Shown here: in pieces, positions 7,327-14,018 of the stretch | Numbering within the stretch: position 1 is the stretch's first letter | How the letters are laid out: each line of letters begins with the position of its first letter | Assembly: GCA_038207745.1 (NCBI GenBank) | Contig: JBBQZL010000023.1 | Span: 1 to 19,875, forward strand | Direction: 5' to 3' | Length of the DNA stretch: 19,875 nt | From: JBBQZL01 sp038207745 | GTDB lineage: Bacteria > Actinomycetota > Thermoleophilia > Solirubrobacterales > 70-9 | Translations under genes and position numbers: made by a program | The notes under the pieces: generated by a model | Seen by the model: only the letters and a program-made list of their open reading frames with translations | Told to the model about the DNA's origin: nothing | Database searches by the model: none

Positions 7327-8086
7327 CACACACGCACATCTCTCCATCTGCAAGCCGGGCGACGATGAACTGGTTGCTGCGGCGCTCGAGGCCGGCGTCC
7401 GGAGAATCCTCACGATCGGGATGAGCGAGGAATCCAATCGCGAGGCAATCGCGGCTGCCGAGGCGCACGAGGGCGTCTTCGCGTCCCTCGGCCGGCACCC
7501 GAATGCCGCGAATCGGTTCGATCAGGCCGCTGCCGACGATCTCGCCTCGCTGGCGGCCCACCCAAAGGTCCGCGCGATAGGTGAGACGGGTCTCGATTTC
7601 TTTCGCGAGATCGCAGATCCCGAGGATCAGCGCCGCGCCTTCAGCGCCCAGATCCGGGTTGCGGTCGATGCAAGGCTGCCGATCGTGATCCACGTCCGGG
7701 ATCCAGAGGGAAGTTCCGACGCGGTTGACGAGGCTTTCGCGACCCTCGATGCCGAGGCTGCCGGCGCTACTGTGATCCTGCACTGTTTTTCCGCACCCGC
7801 ACGGGTCCACGACGCTGTTGAGCGCGGCTGGTATTGCTCGTTCGCCGGCAACGTCACCTATCCGGGCGCCGGCGCAATTCGTGAGGCCGCAATGGTCGTC
7901 CCGGACCACCTGATCCTCGCCGAGACCGATTCGCCGTTCCTTTCGCCTGTGCCCCACCGGGGCAAGCCGAACCAGCCCGCCAACGTTGTCGCCACTGCTG
8001 CCCTGCTGGCGACGGAGCGCGGTGTGTCCGCATTTGAGATGGAGGCGTCGATCGAGCGAAACGCCTCCGCGGTCTTCGGGTGGTAA
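7319..8086 (+). CDS. tatD: TatD-family metal-dependent DNase/hydrolase
   Basis: TatD proteins are TIM-barrel metal hydrolases with 3'-5' exonuclease activity in DNA repair and quality control. The 255-residue length is typical. Metal ligands are visible: H5 and H7 in DTHAHL, E89 in GETGLDFF, H125 in VIHVRDPEG, H155 in LHCFS and D204 in AETDSPFL, followed by the family end block RGKPNQPANV. ATG at 7319 has GAGGAAG 10 nt upstream. It overlaps the start of rsmA by 7 nt. In mycobacteria and corynebacteria a resuscitation-promoting factor gene sits between tatD and rsmA; here nothing does. Confidence 0.93.
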   Translation: MVDTHAHLSICKPGDDELVAAALEAGVRRILTIGMSEESNREAIAAAEAHEGVFASLGRHPNAANRFDQAAADDLASLAAHPKVRAIGETGLDFFREIADPEDQRRAFSAQIRVAVDARLPIVIHVRDPEGSSDAVDEAFATLDAEAAGATVILHCFSAPARVHDAVERGWYCSFAGNVTYPGAGAIREAAMVVPDHLILAETDSPFLSPVPHRGKPNQPANVVATAALLATERGVSAFEMEASIERNASAVFGW

Positions 8087-8844
8087 GGCTCGGCCAGAAC
8101 TTCCTGGCCGACCCAAACCTGCTCGAGGCGATCGTCCGCGAGTCCGACGTCGGCGCCGAGGATGTTGTGCTCGAGGTGGGTGCAGGGGAGGGGGTACTCA
8201 CCGAGCGCCTCGCGGACGTTGCGTCGAAGGTCCACGTGATCGAGATCGATCGCCGGCTCGAGGAGGGGCTGGCCAAGGCGATTGCGCGACCCAATGTCGA
8301 TCTGCACTGGGACGATGCGATGAAATTTGATCTGACCACGCTGGATCCGAAGCCGAATGCGATGGTCGCCAACCTGCCCTACTCCGTTGCAACCCCGGTG
8401 ATTCTCCGCACGATCGAACAGCTTCCCTCGATTGATCGCTGGACCGTGATGGTCCAGTTGGAGATCGCCCAGAGGATTCAAGCCGGTCCGGGAAGTCGCG
8501 TCTACGGCTCACCCAGCGCCGTGATCCAGCTAGCCACCGAGGCAAGGATCCTCCGGCGGGTCGACCGCGCGGTCTTCGTGCCACGCCCCCGGGTTGATTC
8601 GGCCGTCCTGCAGCTGAGCAGGATCGGGCCTGCGCCTGACCCGGCAACCCATCTGCTGATCCGCCGGGCCTTTGCGCATCGCCGCAAATCGATGGCCCGC
8701 TCGGTGGAGCTGGCAGCCCCGGGGAGCCTGCACACCGTCCGCGCCGCCCTTGTCGCGATTGGATTGCCCGAGAATGCCCGGGCCGAAACTCTCGCCCCAG
8801 GGCAGTTTAGCGAGGTGGCACGCCTCCTGGGTGAGTCGAAATAG
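8080..8844 (+). CDS. rsmA: 16S rRNA (adenine1518/1519-N6)-dimethyltransferase RsmA (KsgA)
   Basis: RsmA dimethylates two adjacent adenines near the 3' end of 16S rRNA late in small-subunit assembly. The 254-residue product begins almost directly at the conserved LGQNFLADPNLL block. It has the SAM loop EVGAGEGVLT (32-41), the acidic ribose-binding E55 in VIEID, and the catalytic NLPY (98-101), then VFVPRPRVDSAVL and AFAHRRKSM. Many homologues carry a longer N-terminus; here GTG at 8080 is the only plausible start before the conserved block. It lacks a Shine-Dalgarno sequence, so coupling to the overlapping tatD is likely. ispE starts 11 nt after its stop. Confidence 0.94.
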   Translation: MVRLGQNFLADPNLLEAIVRESDVGAEDVVLEVGAGEGVLTERLADVASKVHVIEIDRRLEEGLAKAIARPNVDLHWDDAMKFDLTTLDPKPNAMVANLPYSVATPVILRTIEQLPSIDRWTVMVQLEIAQRIQAGPGSRVYGSPSAVIQLATEARILRRVDRAVFVPRPRVDSAVLQLSRIGPAPDPATHLLIRRAFAHRRKSMARSVELAAPGSLHTVRAALVAIGLPENARAETLAPGQFSEVARLLGESK

Positions 8845-8855
8845 CCTGTGTCCAC

Positions 8856-9689
8856 GTGTTGCTGACCAAAGCACCCGCGAAGATCAATCTCTGCCTCTAC
8901 CTCGGCGCAGTACGCGGGGACGGCTTACACGAACTCTGCTCGGTCTTCACGCCGCTCAGCCTCGTCGATCTGATCGATGTCGAGGAGGCTGACGAGGATC
9001 AGGTCGTCTGCCCCGGGATCGAGAGCGACAACCTTGCGACCTGGGCCCTCGCTGCCCTTCGCAAGGCAGGGTGGTCCCATCCACCGATCCGGATCGAGAT
9101 CAAGAAGCGGATTCCGGTCGGTGCGGGACTCGGGGGCGGGAGTGCAGACGCCGCCGCCGTCCTTCGCCTTGCGCGTGGCCAGGTCGATGGTCTTGAGCAG
9201 ATCGCCATGGTGCTCGGCGCCGATGTGCCATCGCAACTTGTCCCCGCGACGTCGCTTGTCGAAGGCGCCGGGGAGAGCGTCAGGCGGTTGCCGTCGCCCA
9301 GGCCATTTGCCCTGTTGCTCCTGCCCGGGGGCGGGGGACTATCGACCGCCGAGGTGTTCGACGAGGCTGATCGCCTCGGTCCCGGACGAGGCACGCAGGA
9401 GCTGGCCGCGCTGAGCGCCGACCTGCACTCGCTCGCCGGATCGGGCGCCGGCCCGCTTTCCTACCGCGACCTCTTGGTCAACGACCTCGAGCCGGCGGCG
9501 ATCTCGCTTCGGCCGCAGATTGCCGAGGACATCGAGGCGCTCGAGGCCGCCGGCGCCCAGGTCGCGCGGATGACCGGCTCTGGATCGACGGTTTTCGGGA
9601 TCTTCGAGAGCAGGTCGGACGCGATCCAGGCGGGCGTCGAGCTGCGCCGGGACGACGCGATCATTTGCGACGGTGGCGTATCGGTGTGA
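8856..9689 (+). CDS. ispE: 4-diphosphocytidyl-2-C-methyl-D-erythritol kinase IspE
   Basis: IspE phosphorylates CDP-methylerythritol in the non-mevalonate (MEP) pathway to isoprenoids, which supply menaquinone and the undecaprenyl carrier for wall synthesis. The 277-residue GHMP kinase shows KAPAKINLCLYL (5-16), with the catalytic Lys9 region, the ATP loop PVGAGLGGGSADAAAV (87-102), the catalytic Asp123 in GADVPSQL, and the C-terminal GHMP motif MTGSGSTVFGIF. The usual RPDGYHE motif is changed to RGDGLHE. GTG at 8856 gives the conserved N-terminus. Its stop overlaps the PAP2 gene start by 4 nt. rsmA-ispE adjacency is conserved widely in Gram-positives. Confidence 0.94.
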   Translation: MLLTKAPAKINLCLYLGAVRGDGLHELCSVFTPLSLVDLIDVEEADEDQVVCPGIESDNLATWALAALRKAGWSHPPIRIEIKKRIPVGAGLGGGSADAAAVLRLARGQVDGLEQIAMVLGADVPSQLVPATSLVEGAGESVRRLPSPRPFALLLLPGGGGLSTAEVFDEADRLGPGRGTQELAALSADLHSLAGSGAGPLSYRDLLVNDLEPAAISLRPQIAEDIEALEAAGAQVARMTGSGSTVFGIFESRSDAIQAGVELRRDDAIICDGGVSV

Positions 9690-10366
9690 TCGACCACAAG
9701 CGGGCGGTGAGGCTGGCCGGATGGACTGCGGTGATCTCGGCACTCGTATTTGTGATCTGCACGGTCTGGATCAGCCTCGATCTGGCCCCCACCTTCGTCG
9801 ACACCTGGGCGGCGGGCCTTGCCGGCGACCTGCGCTCGGGCTGGCTGACCGATCTCTTCCGCGTGATCACCGACGTCGGCTCGGCGGGGGTCAGCTTCAC
9901 CCTTGGTTTGATCTTTGCGGTGGTGCTCGCCTCGTCGCGGCGCTGGGACCAGGTTTTGGTCCTGATTGCCGCGTCGGTGATCAGCACACTCGCCGTGACC
10001 GGGATCAAGAACCTGGTCGAACGGCCGCGACCCGACGACGCTTTGATCAACGTTCCGAGCTTCTCATTCCCAAGCGGCCACGCCTCGCACGCGGTCTTCT
10101 ATGCATGGGCGGCTCTCGTCGCGATCGCCGTCTTCGGTCCCCGCATCCGCCGTCCGCGGTTGTTGCTCGGTGCAGGAATCGCGTTGACCATGGCGATCGG
10201 TTTGAGCCGCGTCTATCTGGGTGTTCACCACCTCACAGACGTGCTCGCGGGGTGGGCTCTGGGGGCTCTCGTTTTCGCCCTTTGTGAGTTGGTGGCGCTT
10301 CGAGTCGGCCGCTTGCGGCAGAATCCTCCTGGTGATTCCAGTTCTACTAGCAAGCATCAGACCTGA
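9686..10366 (+). CDS. PAP2-family membrane phosphatase (possible undecaprenyl-diphosphate or lipid phosphatase)
   Basis: The 226-residue integral membrane protein carries all three PAP2 phosphatase motifs: K108-x6-RP (KNLVERPRP), PSGH (129-132) and SR-x5-H-x3-D (174-185, SRVYLGVHHLTD). About six hydrophobic segments are visible. Family members remove phosphate from lipid phosphates such as undecaprenyl diphosphate or phosphatidate at the membrane outer face. Position after ispE would suit recycling of an isoprenoid carrier, but the substrate is inferred. GTG at 9686 is chosen for its 4-nt overlap with the ispE stop; an upstream TTG at 9665 in frame is less likely. Confidence 0.88.
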   Translation: MIDHKRAVRLAGWTAVISALVFVICTVWISLDLAPTFVDTWAAGLAGDLRSGWLTDLFRVITDVGSAGVSFTLGLIFAVVLASSRRWDQVLVLIAASVISTLAVTGIKNLVERPRPDDALINVPSFSFPSGHASHAVFYAWAALVAIAVFGPRIRRPRLLLGAGIALTMAIGLSRVYLGVHHLTDVLAGWALGALVFALCELVALRVGRLRQNPPGDSSSTSKHQT

Positions 10367-10577
10367 GGTCCTGCTCTTCGGCGGGGCGGCATTGATCAGC
10401 CTCATCGCCTTCGTCAGCCTCATCGTCGTCCCGGCGGTCGGCTCGTTCGGCAGGTTCTGGGAGAAGGCCGCGGCAGGCTTCCTCTCCATCTTCGTCCTCA
10501 TCAGCCTCGTCGCAATCGGTCTCGTGATCGGAATCCTGATCGTCCGCTACTACAACGACATAGTCAACGCGGTCTAA
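10332..10577 (+). CDS. Small two-helix membrane protein, function unknown
   Basis: The 81-residue product has two strongly hydrophobic segments (about residues 12-34 and 46-70) joined by a short polar loop GSFGRFWEK, and ends in RYYNDIVNAV. The chosen GTG at 10332 overlaps the end of the PAP2 gene by 35 nt in another frame; the open frame continues upstream, but that part reads as PAP2 shadow. No Shine-Dalgarno sequence is visible, so the exact start is uncertain. Coupled expression with the phosphatase is likely. No family function is recognised. Confidence 0.6.
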   Translation: MIPVLLASIRPEVLLFGGAALISLIAFVSLIVVPAVGSFGRFWEKAAAGFLSIFVLISLVAIGLVIGILIVRYYNDIVNAV

Positions 10578-10694
10578 CCGGCCCGCATCTGCCACCCGCG
10601 CAGGAGGGCACCGAGCGAGCTGAGGCGACAACCCCACACCAGAGGGCGCCGGTGCAAAGTCGCCACGGAATCAGGCCGACCCCGGATTCATCAC

Positions 10695-10743
10695 GGACCG
10701 GGGCGACAAAACTACCCCTCGGGTTGGTTTGTCGCCCCGGTCC
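10695..10743. terminator. Bidirectional terminator hairpin, 16-bp perfect stem
   Basis: GGACCGGGGCGACAAA (10695-10710) pairs perfectly with 10728-10743. Within the 17-nt loop a further ACCC/GGGT pairing closes on CTC. The arms end in A and T runs at the inner side. It sits between the convergent genes ending at 10577 (+) and 10772 (-), so it can stop transcription from both sides. Confidence 0.75.
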
Positions 10744-10764
10744 GACCCCCTTCACCGGGGTCGG
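10742..10764 (-). terminator. Second terminator hairpin next to the hydrolase stop
   Basis: CCGACCCC (10742-10749) and GGGGTCGG (10757-10764) form an 8-bp stem with a 7-nt loop. It lies 7 nt past the minus-strand stop codon and shares two bases with the larger hairpin, so the two cannot both be fully paired. Confidence 0.55.
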
Positions 10765-10771
10765 GTGGCTC

Positions 10772-12970
10772 CTACTTCTTGGACTTCTTGGCCGCCCGGA
10801 CTGCCGTCACCTTGGTCGGCGTGGTGACACTCGTGGTCGTCACCTTTACCCGCAGCCACTTGTGCTTCTTGAAGTGCTTCCGAGCCTTCTTGGTCAGGAC
10901 CAGCTTCAGGGTCCTGGACTTGCCACCGGCGATCGAGAATGTCCCGCGGGCGGTCTTACCTCGGCCGCTCCTGCCCTTCTTGGGAGCACCGACCACCTTG
11001 ACCGTCCCCTTGTTGCAGATCGCCACCAGTGACGAGCACTTGACCTTGACGAAGAGCTTCCTGCCCTTCACCTTGATCCTGCCCCTAGCGGTCGTCGCCT
11101 TTGCAACCGGCAGATTCGTGACGTCCGCCGTCAGCTGCTTTCCGGCCGGGACAACCGGCTTGCTGACCGGTCCGACAAGGCCGTGCAGCGACCCGGGCTT
11201 CTCGAGCACCGGGAGCCTCAGCTCCAGCTTCGAGACGGAAACGGGCTGCTGGTCGTTCGAGATGTGGCCGTAGGGCGCATCGCTGGGCACAAGCTCGAGC
11301 TTCGCGACGTGTCCTGCCGCGAAGCGGTAGCCGTTCGGGTGGAGCTGGAACACCTGGCGTGTCGCGGTCGGGCCGACAGTTGGCCTCCAGAGCCCGCGGG
11401 AAACCAGGGTCTCCTGACCGTCAGTCCCGATGTCAAGCAGACGAGCCGCAACCTGTGAGTTGGGGTCGGTGAGCTTGAAGTCGGCGATGACCGTCGGTGC
11501 CCCCATCAGCGTGAAGCCGTTTCCGGTCGGCTTCGAAACCCTGTAGCTCGCGGCTCCCGCCTGGTCGGCCCCACTGGCGGTTGCACATGCGCCTCCACCG
11601 GTAATCGGATCAAATGCATTGCCTATCGACGGATCTCCCCCCGAGGGCTGGATCGACTTCGTCGTCCCGGCGTTGAGCTTGACCTGGCCCTTGGCCATGC
11701 CTGCCCAGGTGTCGGCGTAGTACGGACCCTCGGACGGCGCCGAGTTCGGGCAGGTCTGGGTCAGGGTCTCGACCCCGGTGTAGGGGGTACCGCCCTCGCC
11801 CTTGACGTAGTAGTCGAACCAGGCTTCCTCCCGCGCCGTCAGCACGGCCGTGTCGGCGGGCTTGTTCTGGCCGCGCGCATGACCGCCATCCGAAAAGAAT
11901 AGGGAGATCGGCTGGCTCGGGTACCTGGTCTTGGTCTTGTTGTAGTAGCGGATCGCCTCGTCGGCCGGGAATAGATCGTCAGTCCAGCCGCTCGAGATCA
12001 GCAGAGGCGCCGGCGGCACGCTGTTGTCGATGTAGTAGGAGGAGTGGTACTTGGTGAGTTCCTCGACCATCGCCTGGGCGGCCGGGTTCGAGTCGTATGG
12101 TTCACCTGCGTCAAGGAGAAGTTTCCATCCAGTCAGATCCGCCTCGGGAACGAGCCCTGGGGGCGCGTAACGGCCGGTCGTAAGGCGGGAGGCGTAGAGG
12201 CCGAAGATGTAGCTCTGCTTCTCGACTCCTATTCGCCCTGCGTAACCTGAGTCGGTCAGGTAGTCGAGTGTGCTCCCGTTTGGCGCCAGCGAATACGCGA
12301 GGTCGGTCCAGGGAACAGATGGCGCCGCCGCCGCGATTTGCATCGGCTTGCCGAGCGGGCTTGTCCATGGGCTGAGCGATCCGTCCGGATTCATGGTCCG
12401 GTTCTTGAGGGCGGCAAGCGCCATCGACATGCCACCGCCGTATGAGCCACCCCATGCACCGATCCTCTGCGGGTCGATCAAGCCCTCATCCGCCAGGATC
12501 CCGGCAAGGGTCTGCGCGTCGCGAACCTCAAGGCGAGTGTCCATCAGGTGGATGTAACCCTTGTTGCCGCCACAACCGATCGGGTCGGCCGCAACCGCGG
12601 CAGCCACGCCGCATGACTCGCCCATTCCACGGTCGGTCATGCTGAAAGTCGCGTAGCCGCGATCCAGCCATTTCTGCATTGTCGTGATGTCGAACTTGGA
12701 GCCGCCGTAGCCGTGAAACATCATGATCACGGGGAAGTTGCCATCGGGGCCCGCGCCGGGCACTGGCGGGAATGCGACGTTGACGTCGATCGGGACGCCA
12801 TCGAAGGAAGGTGTGGTGCTTCGCGGCGCGTTGCTGCCACAGAAGCGGTCTCCGCCACCCACCACCGAGCATGAAACGTCCCCGCCGAAGACGGTGGTGA
12901 TCGTGGCATTCGCGGACGGCGCCATGATCAGCGCGCCCAGCACCACGATCAATATGGTCAACTTTCGCAT
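10772..12970 (-). CDS. Secreted X-Pro dipeptidyl-peptidase/CocE-like serine hydrolase with basic C-terminal domain
   Basis: The 732-residue product has a signal peptide (cleavage probably after A-N-A22). An alpha/beta-hydrolase core follows, with HGYGGSKFD (86-94), DRGMGES, the nucleophile Ser176 in GGSYGGG, an acid at Asp331 or Asp332 (SGWTDDLFP) and His364 (DGGHARGQ). A beta-rich domain then resembles the C-terminal domain of the X-Pro peptidase/CocE group. The last 120 residues (613-732) are very basic and resemble the small secreted protein at 6640. The group includes peptidases and esterases; the substrate is unknown. The open frame continues upstream through tRNA-Gln, but ATG at 12970 is the start: it has GGGAGAGG 7 nt upstream, a signal peptide, and a promoter beyond. 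Confidence 0.87.
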   Translation of the reverse strand: MRKLTILIVVLGALIMAPSANATITTVFGGDVSCSVVGGGDRFCGSNAPRSTTPSFDGVPIDVNVAFPPVPGAGPDGNFPVIMMFHGYGGSKFDITTMQKWLDRGYATFSMTDRGMGESCGVAAAVAADPIGCGGNKGYIHLMDTRLEVRDAQTLAGILADEGLIDPQRIGAWGGSYGGGMSMALAALKNRTMNPDGSLSPWTSPLGKPMQIAAAAPSVPWTDLAYSLAPNGSTLDYLTDSGYAGRIGVEKQSYIFGLYASRLTTGRYAPPGLVPEADLTGWKLLLDAGEPYDSNPAAQAMVEELTKYHSSYYIDNSVPPAPLLISSGWTDDLFPADEAIRYYNKTKTRYPSQPISLFFSDGGHARGQNKPADTAVLTAREEAWFDYYVKGEGGTPYTGVETLTQTCPNSAPSEGPYYADTWAGMAKGQVKLNAGTTKSIQPSGGDPSIGNAFDPITGGGACATASGADQAGAASYRVSKPTGNGFTLMGAPTVIADFKLTDPNSQVAARLLDIGTDGQETLVSRGLWRPTVGPTATRQVFQLHPNGYRFAAGHVAKLELVPSDAPYGHISNDQQPVSVSKLELRLPVLEKPGSLHGLVGPVSKPVVPAGKQLTADVTNLPVAKATTARGRIKVKGRKLFVKVKCSSLVAICNKGTVKVVGAPKKGRSGRGKTARGTFSIAGGKSRTLKLVLTKKARKHFKKHKWLRVKVTTTSVTTPTKVTAVRAAKKSKK

Positions 12971-12977
12971 CAAGAAA

Positions 12978-12985
12978 CCTCTCCC
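12978..12985 (-). promoter_or_regulatory. Ribosome binding site deciding the hydrolase start
   Basis: GGGAGAGG on the minus strand lies 7 nt before the ATG at 12970. It favours this start over the in-frame ATG at 12991. Confidence 0.7.
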
Positions 12986-13061
12986 GTTCATTGAAATTTC
13001 GGAAACACCTACCTGCCGGAACACGCGAATGCTGCCGCTGTTGCGGCTGCATCCTGCAATC

Positions 13062-13090
13062 AGGATAGAGAGGATTGGCTGCCGAGCCAA
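13062..13090 (-). promoter_or_regulatory. Promoter of the secreted hydrolase gene
   Basis: On the minus strand, TTGGCT (13090-13085) and TATCCT (13067-13062) are separated by exactly 17 nt, a good housekeeping-sigma match. The predicted start of transcription is near 13055, giving a leader of about 85 nt. Perfect 6-N4-6 inverted repeats cover the -35 (13075-13090) and the -10/start region (13051-13066). Confidence 0.5.
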
Positions 13091-13119
13091 CTCGAAAGTG
13101 AGATTGATGCCGATCCAGA

Positions 13120-13190
13120 CTCCGGGGGGAGGAATCGAACCTCCATTTTCTGGACCAAAACCAGACGGGATACCGTTACCCCACCCCGGA
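13120..13190 (-). tRNA. tRNA-Gln (anticodon UUG)
   Basis: The 71-nt minus-strand sequence folds as a cloverleaf. The acceptor stem is TCCGGGG with CCCCGGA. The D arm contains GGGTAACGGTATCCC. The anticodon stem TCTGG/CCAGA encloses loop TTTTGGT with anticodon TTG. The T arm is GGAGG-TTCGATT-CCTCC, and the discriminator is G. CCA is not encoded, so it must be added after transcription. TAAAGT at 13201-13206 (minus strand) is a possible -10. The tRNA ends about 30 nt before the hydrolase promoter on the same strand. Confidence 0.95.
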
Positions 13191-13297
13191 AAGCAGTGCG
13201 ACTTTAACGCCCCGGCGATCGCCGGCATCGGTAGGGCGGTGAGGCCTTGAGGGTCAGACCCTTTTCCGCGGCTTGCATGGATACAGTCCCCGCCACA

Positions 13298-13891
13298 ATG
13301 GAAATGGGAAATGGTCCACAGATGGCCGGAGCCGAAGGGCTCGACACCGAAGCAGCCGAGGTCCTCGGCAGGAGCTGGAAGTGGATCATGGCTGCGGGAG
13401 TGATTGCGATAATCGCCGGGTCGGTGGCGATTCTCGTCCCCGCCGTGGCGTCGGTTGCGACCGCGATATTCATCGGCTGGATCCTGATCTTCTCGTCCGT
13501 CGTGATGTTCGCCAGCGCCTTTGGCTTTCAACACCCTGGGCAGGTCGTGGCCCGGATCCTCTGGGCCGCCCTCACCCTTGCCGCCGGCATATATCTGATT
13601 GCCGCACCCCTGCACGGGACCGTGACGCTCACCTTTGTCCTGGTCGCCTACTTCATCGTCGTCGGTCTCAGCCGTCTGGCCGTCGGCTTCTCGCAGCGTG
13701 GAAATCCCGGTGCGGGACTGATCGCGCTCAACGGCGCGCTCTCGCTGATCATCGGACTGCTGATCCTCGCCAAGCTCCCCGGTTCGGCCGACTGGGCGAT
13801 CGGACTTCTGGTCGGTATCGACCTGATCTTTGCGGGATGGGCGCTTGTGATGACCGCAAACGTAGGCCGGGCGCAGCCCCACGCCTCGTAG
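13298..13891 (+). CDS. HdeD/DUF308-family membrane protein
   Basis: The 197-residue product has about six membrane helices in the repeated pattern typical of the HdeD/DUF308 family: SWKWIMAAGVIAIIAG, then pairs of hydrophobic segments separated by short loops, with GWILIFSSVVMFASAFG and the repeat GLLVGIDLIFAGWALV near the C-terminus. HdeD is linked to acid resistance in enterobacteria; in actinobacteria the role is not known. Four in-frame ATGs exist (13277, 13298, 13304, 13322). I chose 13298 because a TACAGT hexamer at 13282-13287 lies 10 nt upstream, which suits a nearly leaderless transcript, but 13322 is also possible. It is divergent from tRNA-Gln. Confidence 0.82.
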   Translation: MEMGNGPQMAGAEGLDTEAAEVLGRSWKWIMAAGVIAIIAGSVAILVPAVASVATAIFIGWILIFSSVVMFASAFGFQHPGQVVARILWAALTLAAGIYLIAAPLHGTVTLTFVLVAYFIVVGLSRLAVGFSQRGNPGAGLIALNGALSLIIGLLILAKLPGSADWAIGLLVGIDLIFAGWALVMTANVGRAQPHAS

Positions 13892-13910
13892 CCGGAAGTC
13901 GCACGCTCAC

Positions 13911-13939
13911 GCCTCAAGGCCGGCCGGCCGGCCGAAGGC
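13911..13939. terminator. (GGCC)4 hairpin after the HdeD-like gene
   Basis: Four GGCC units (13918-13933) are self-complementary and are flanked by GCCT (13911-13914) and AGGC (13936-13939). It begins 19 nt after the stop. There is no U-tract. It may be a terminator or only a GC-rich palindrome. Confidence 0.4.
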
Positions 13940-14006
13940 TCGAGCTTCTCAGTGGGTCGCGCGCTTGCAGTGTTGGCCCAGCCGGGCAACCTGAAGCGGT
14001 CGCGAA

Positions 14007-14012
14007 TACGAT
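14007..14012 (+). promoter_or_regulatory. Possible -10 of a leaderless glmU transcript
   Basis: TACGAT (TANNNT type) ends 6 nt before the GTG at 14019, placing the predicted first transcribed base at the start codon itself. No -35 match or Shine-Dalgarno sequence is visible. Confidence 0.35.
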
Positions 14013-14018
14013 GTTTCG

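Noticed and set aside
7190..8116. 308-codon minus-strand open frame
   Set aside because: It is antisense to tatD, which has all metal ligands in place.
13201..13260. Full tRNA-Gln promoter
   Set aside because: Only a -10-like TAAAGT is visible; no acceptable -35 is found at the right distance, so it is noted in the tRNA entry only.
12971..13882. Minus-strand open frame extending the hydrolase upstream by 304 codons
   Set aside because: It runs through tRNA-Gln and antisense to the HdeD-like gene. The signal peptide, Shine-Dalgarno site and promoter place the real start at 12970.
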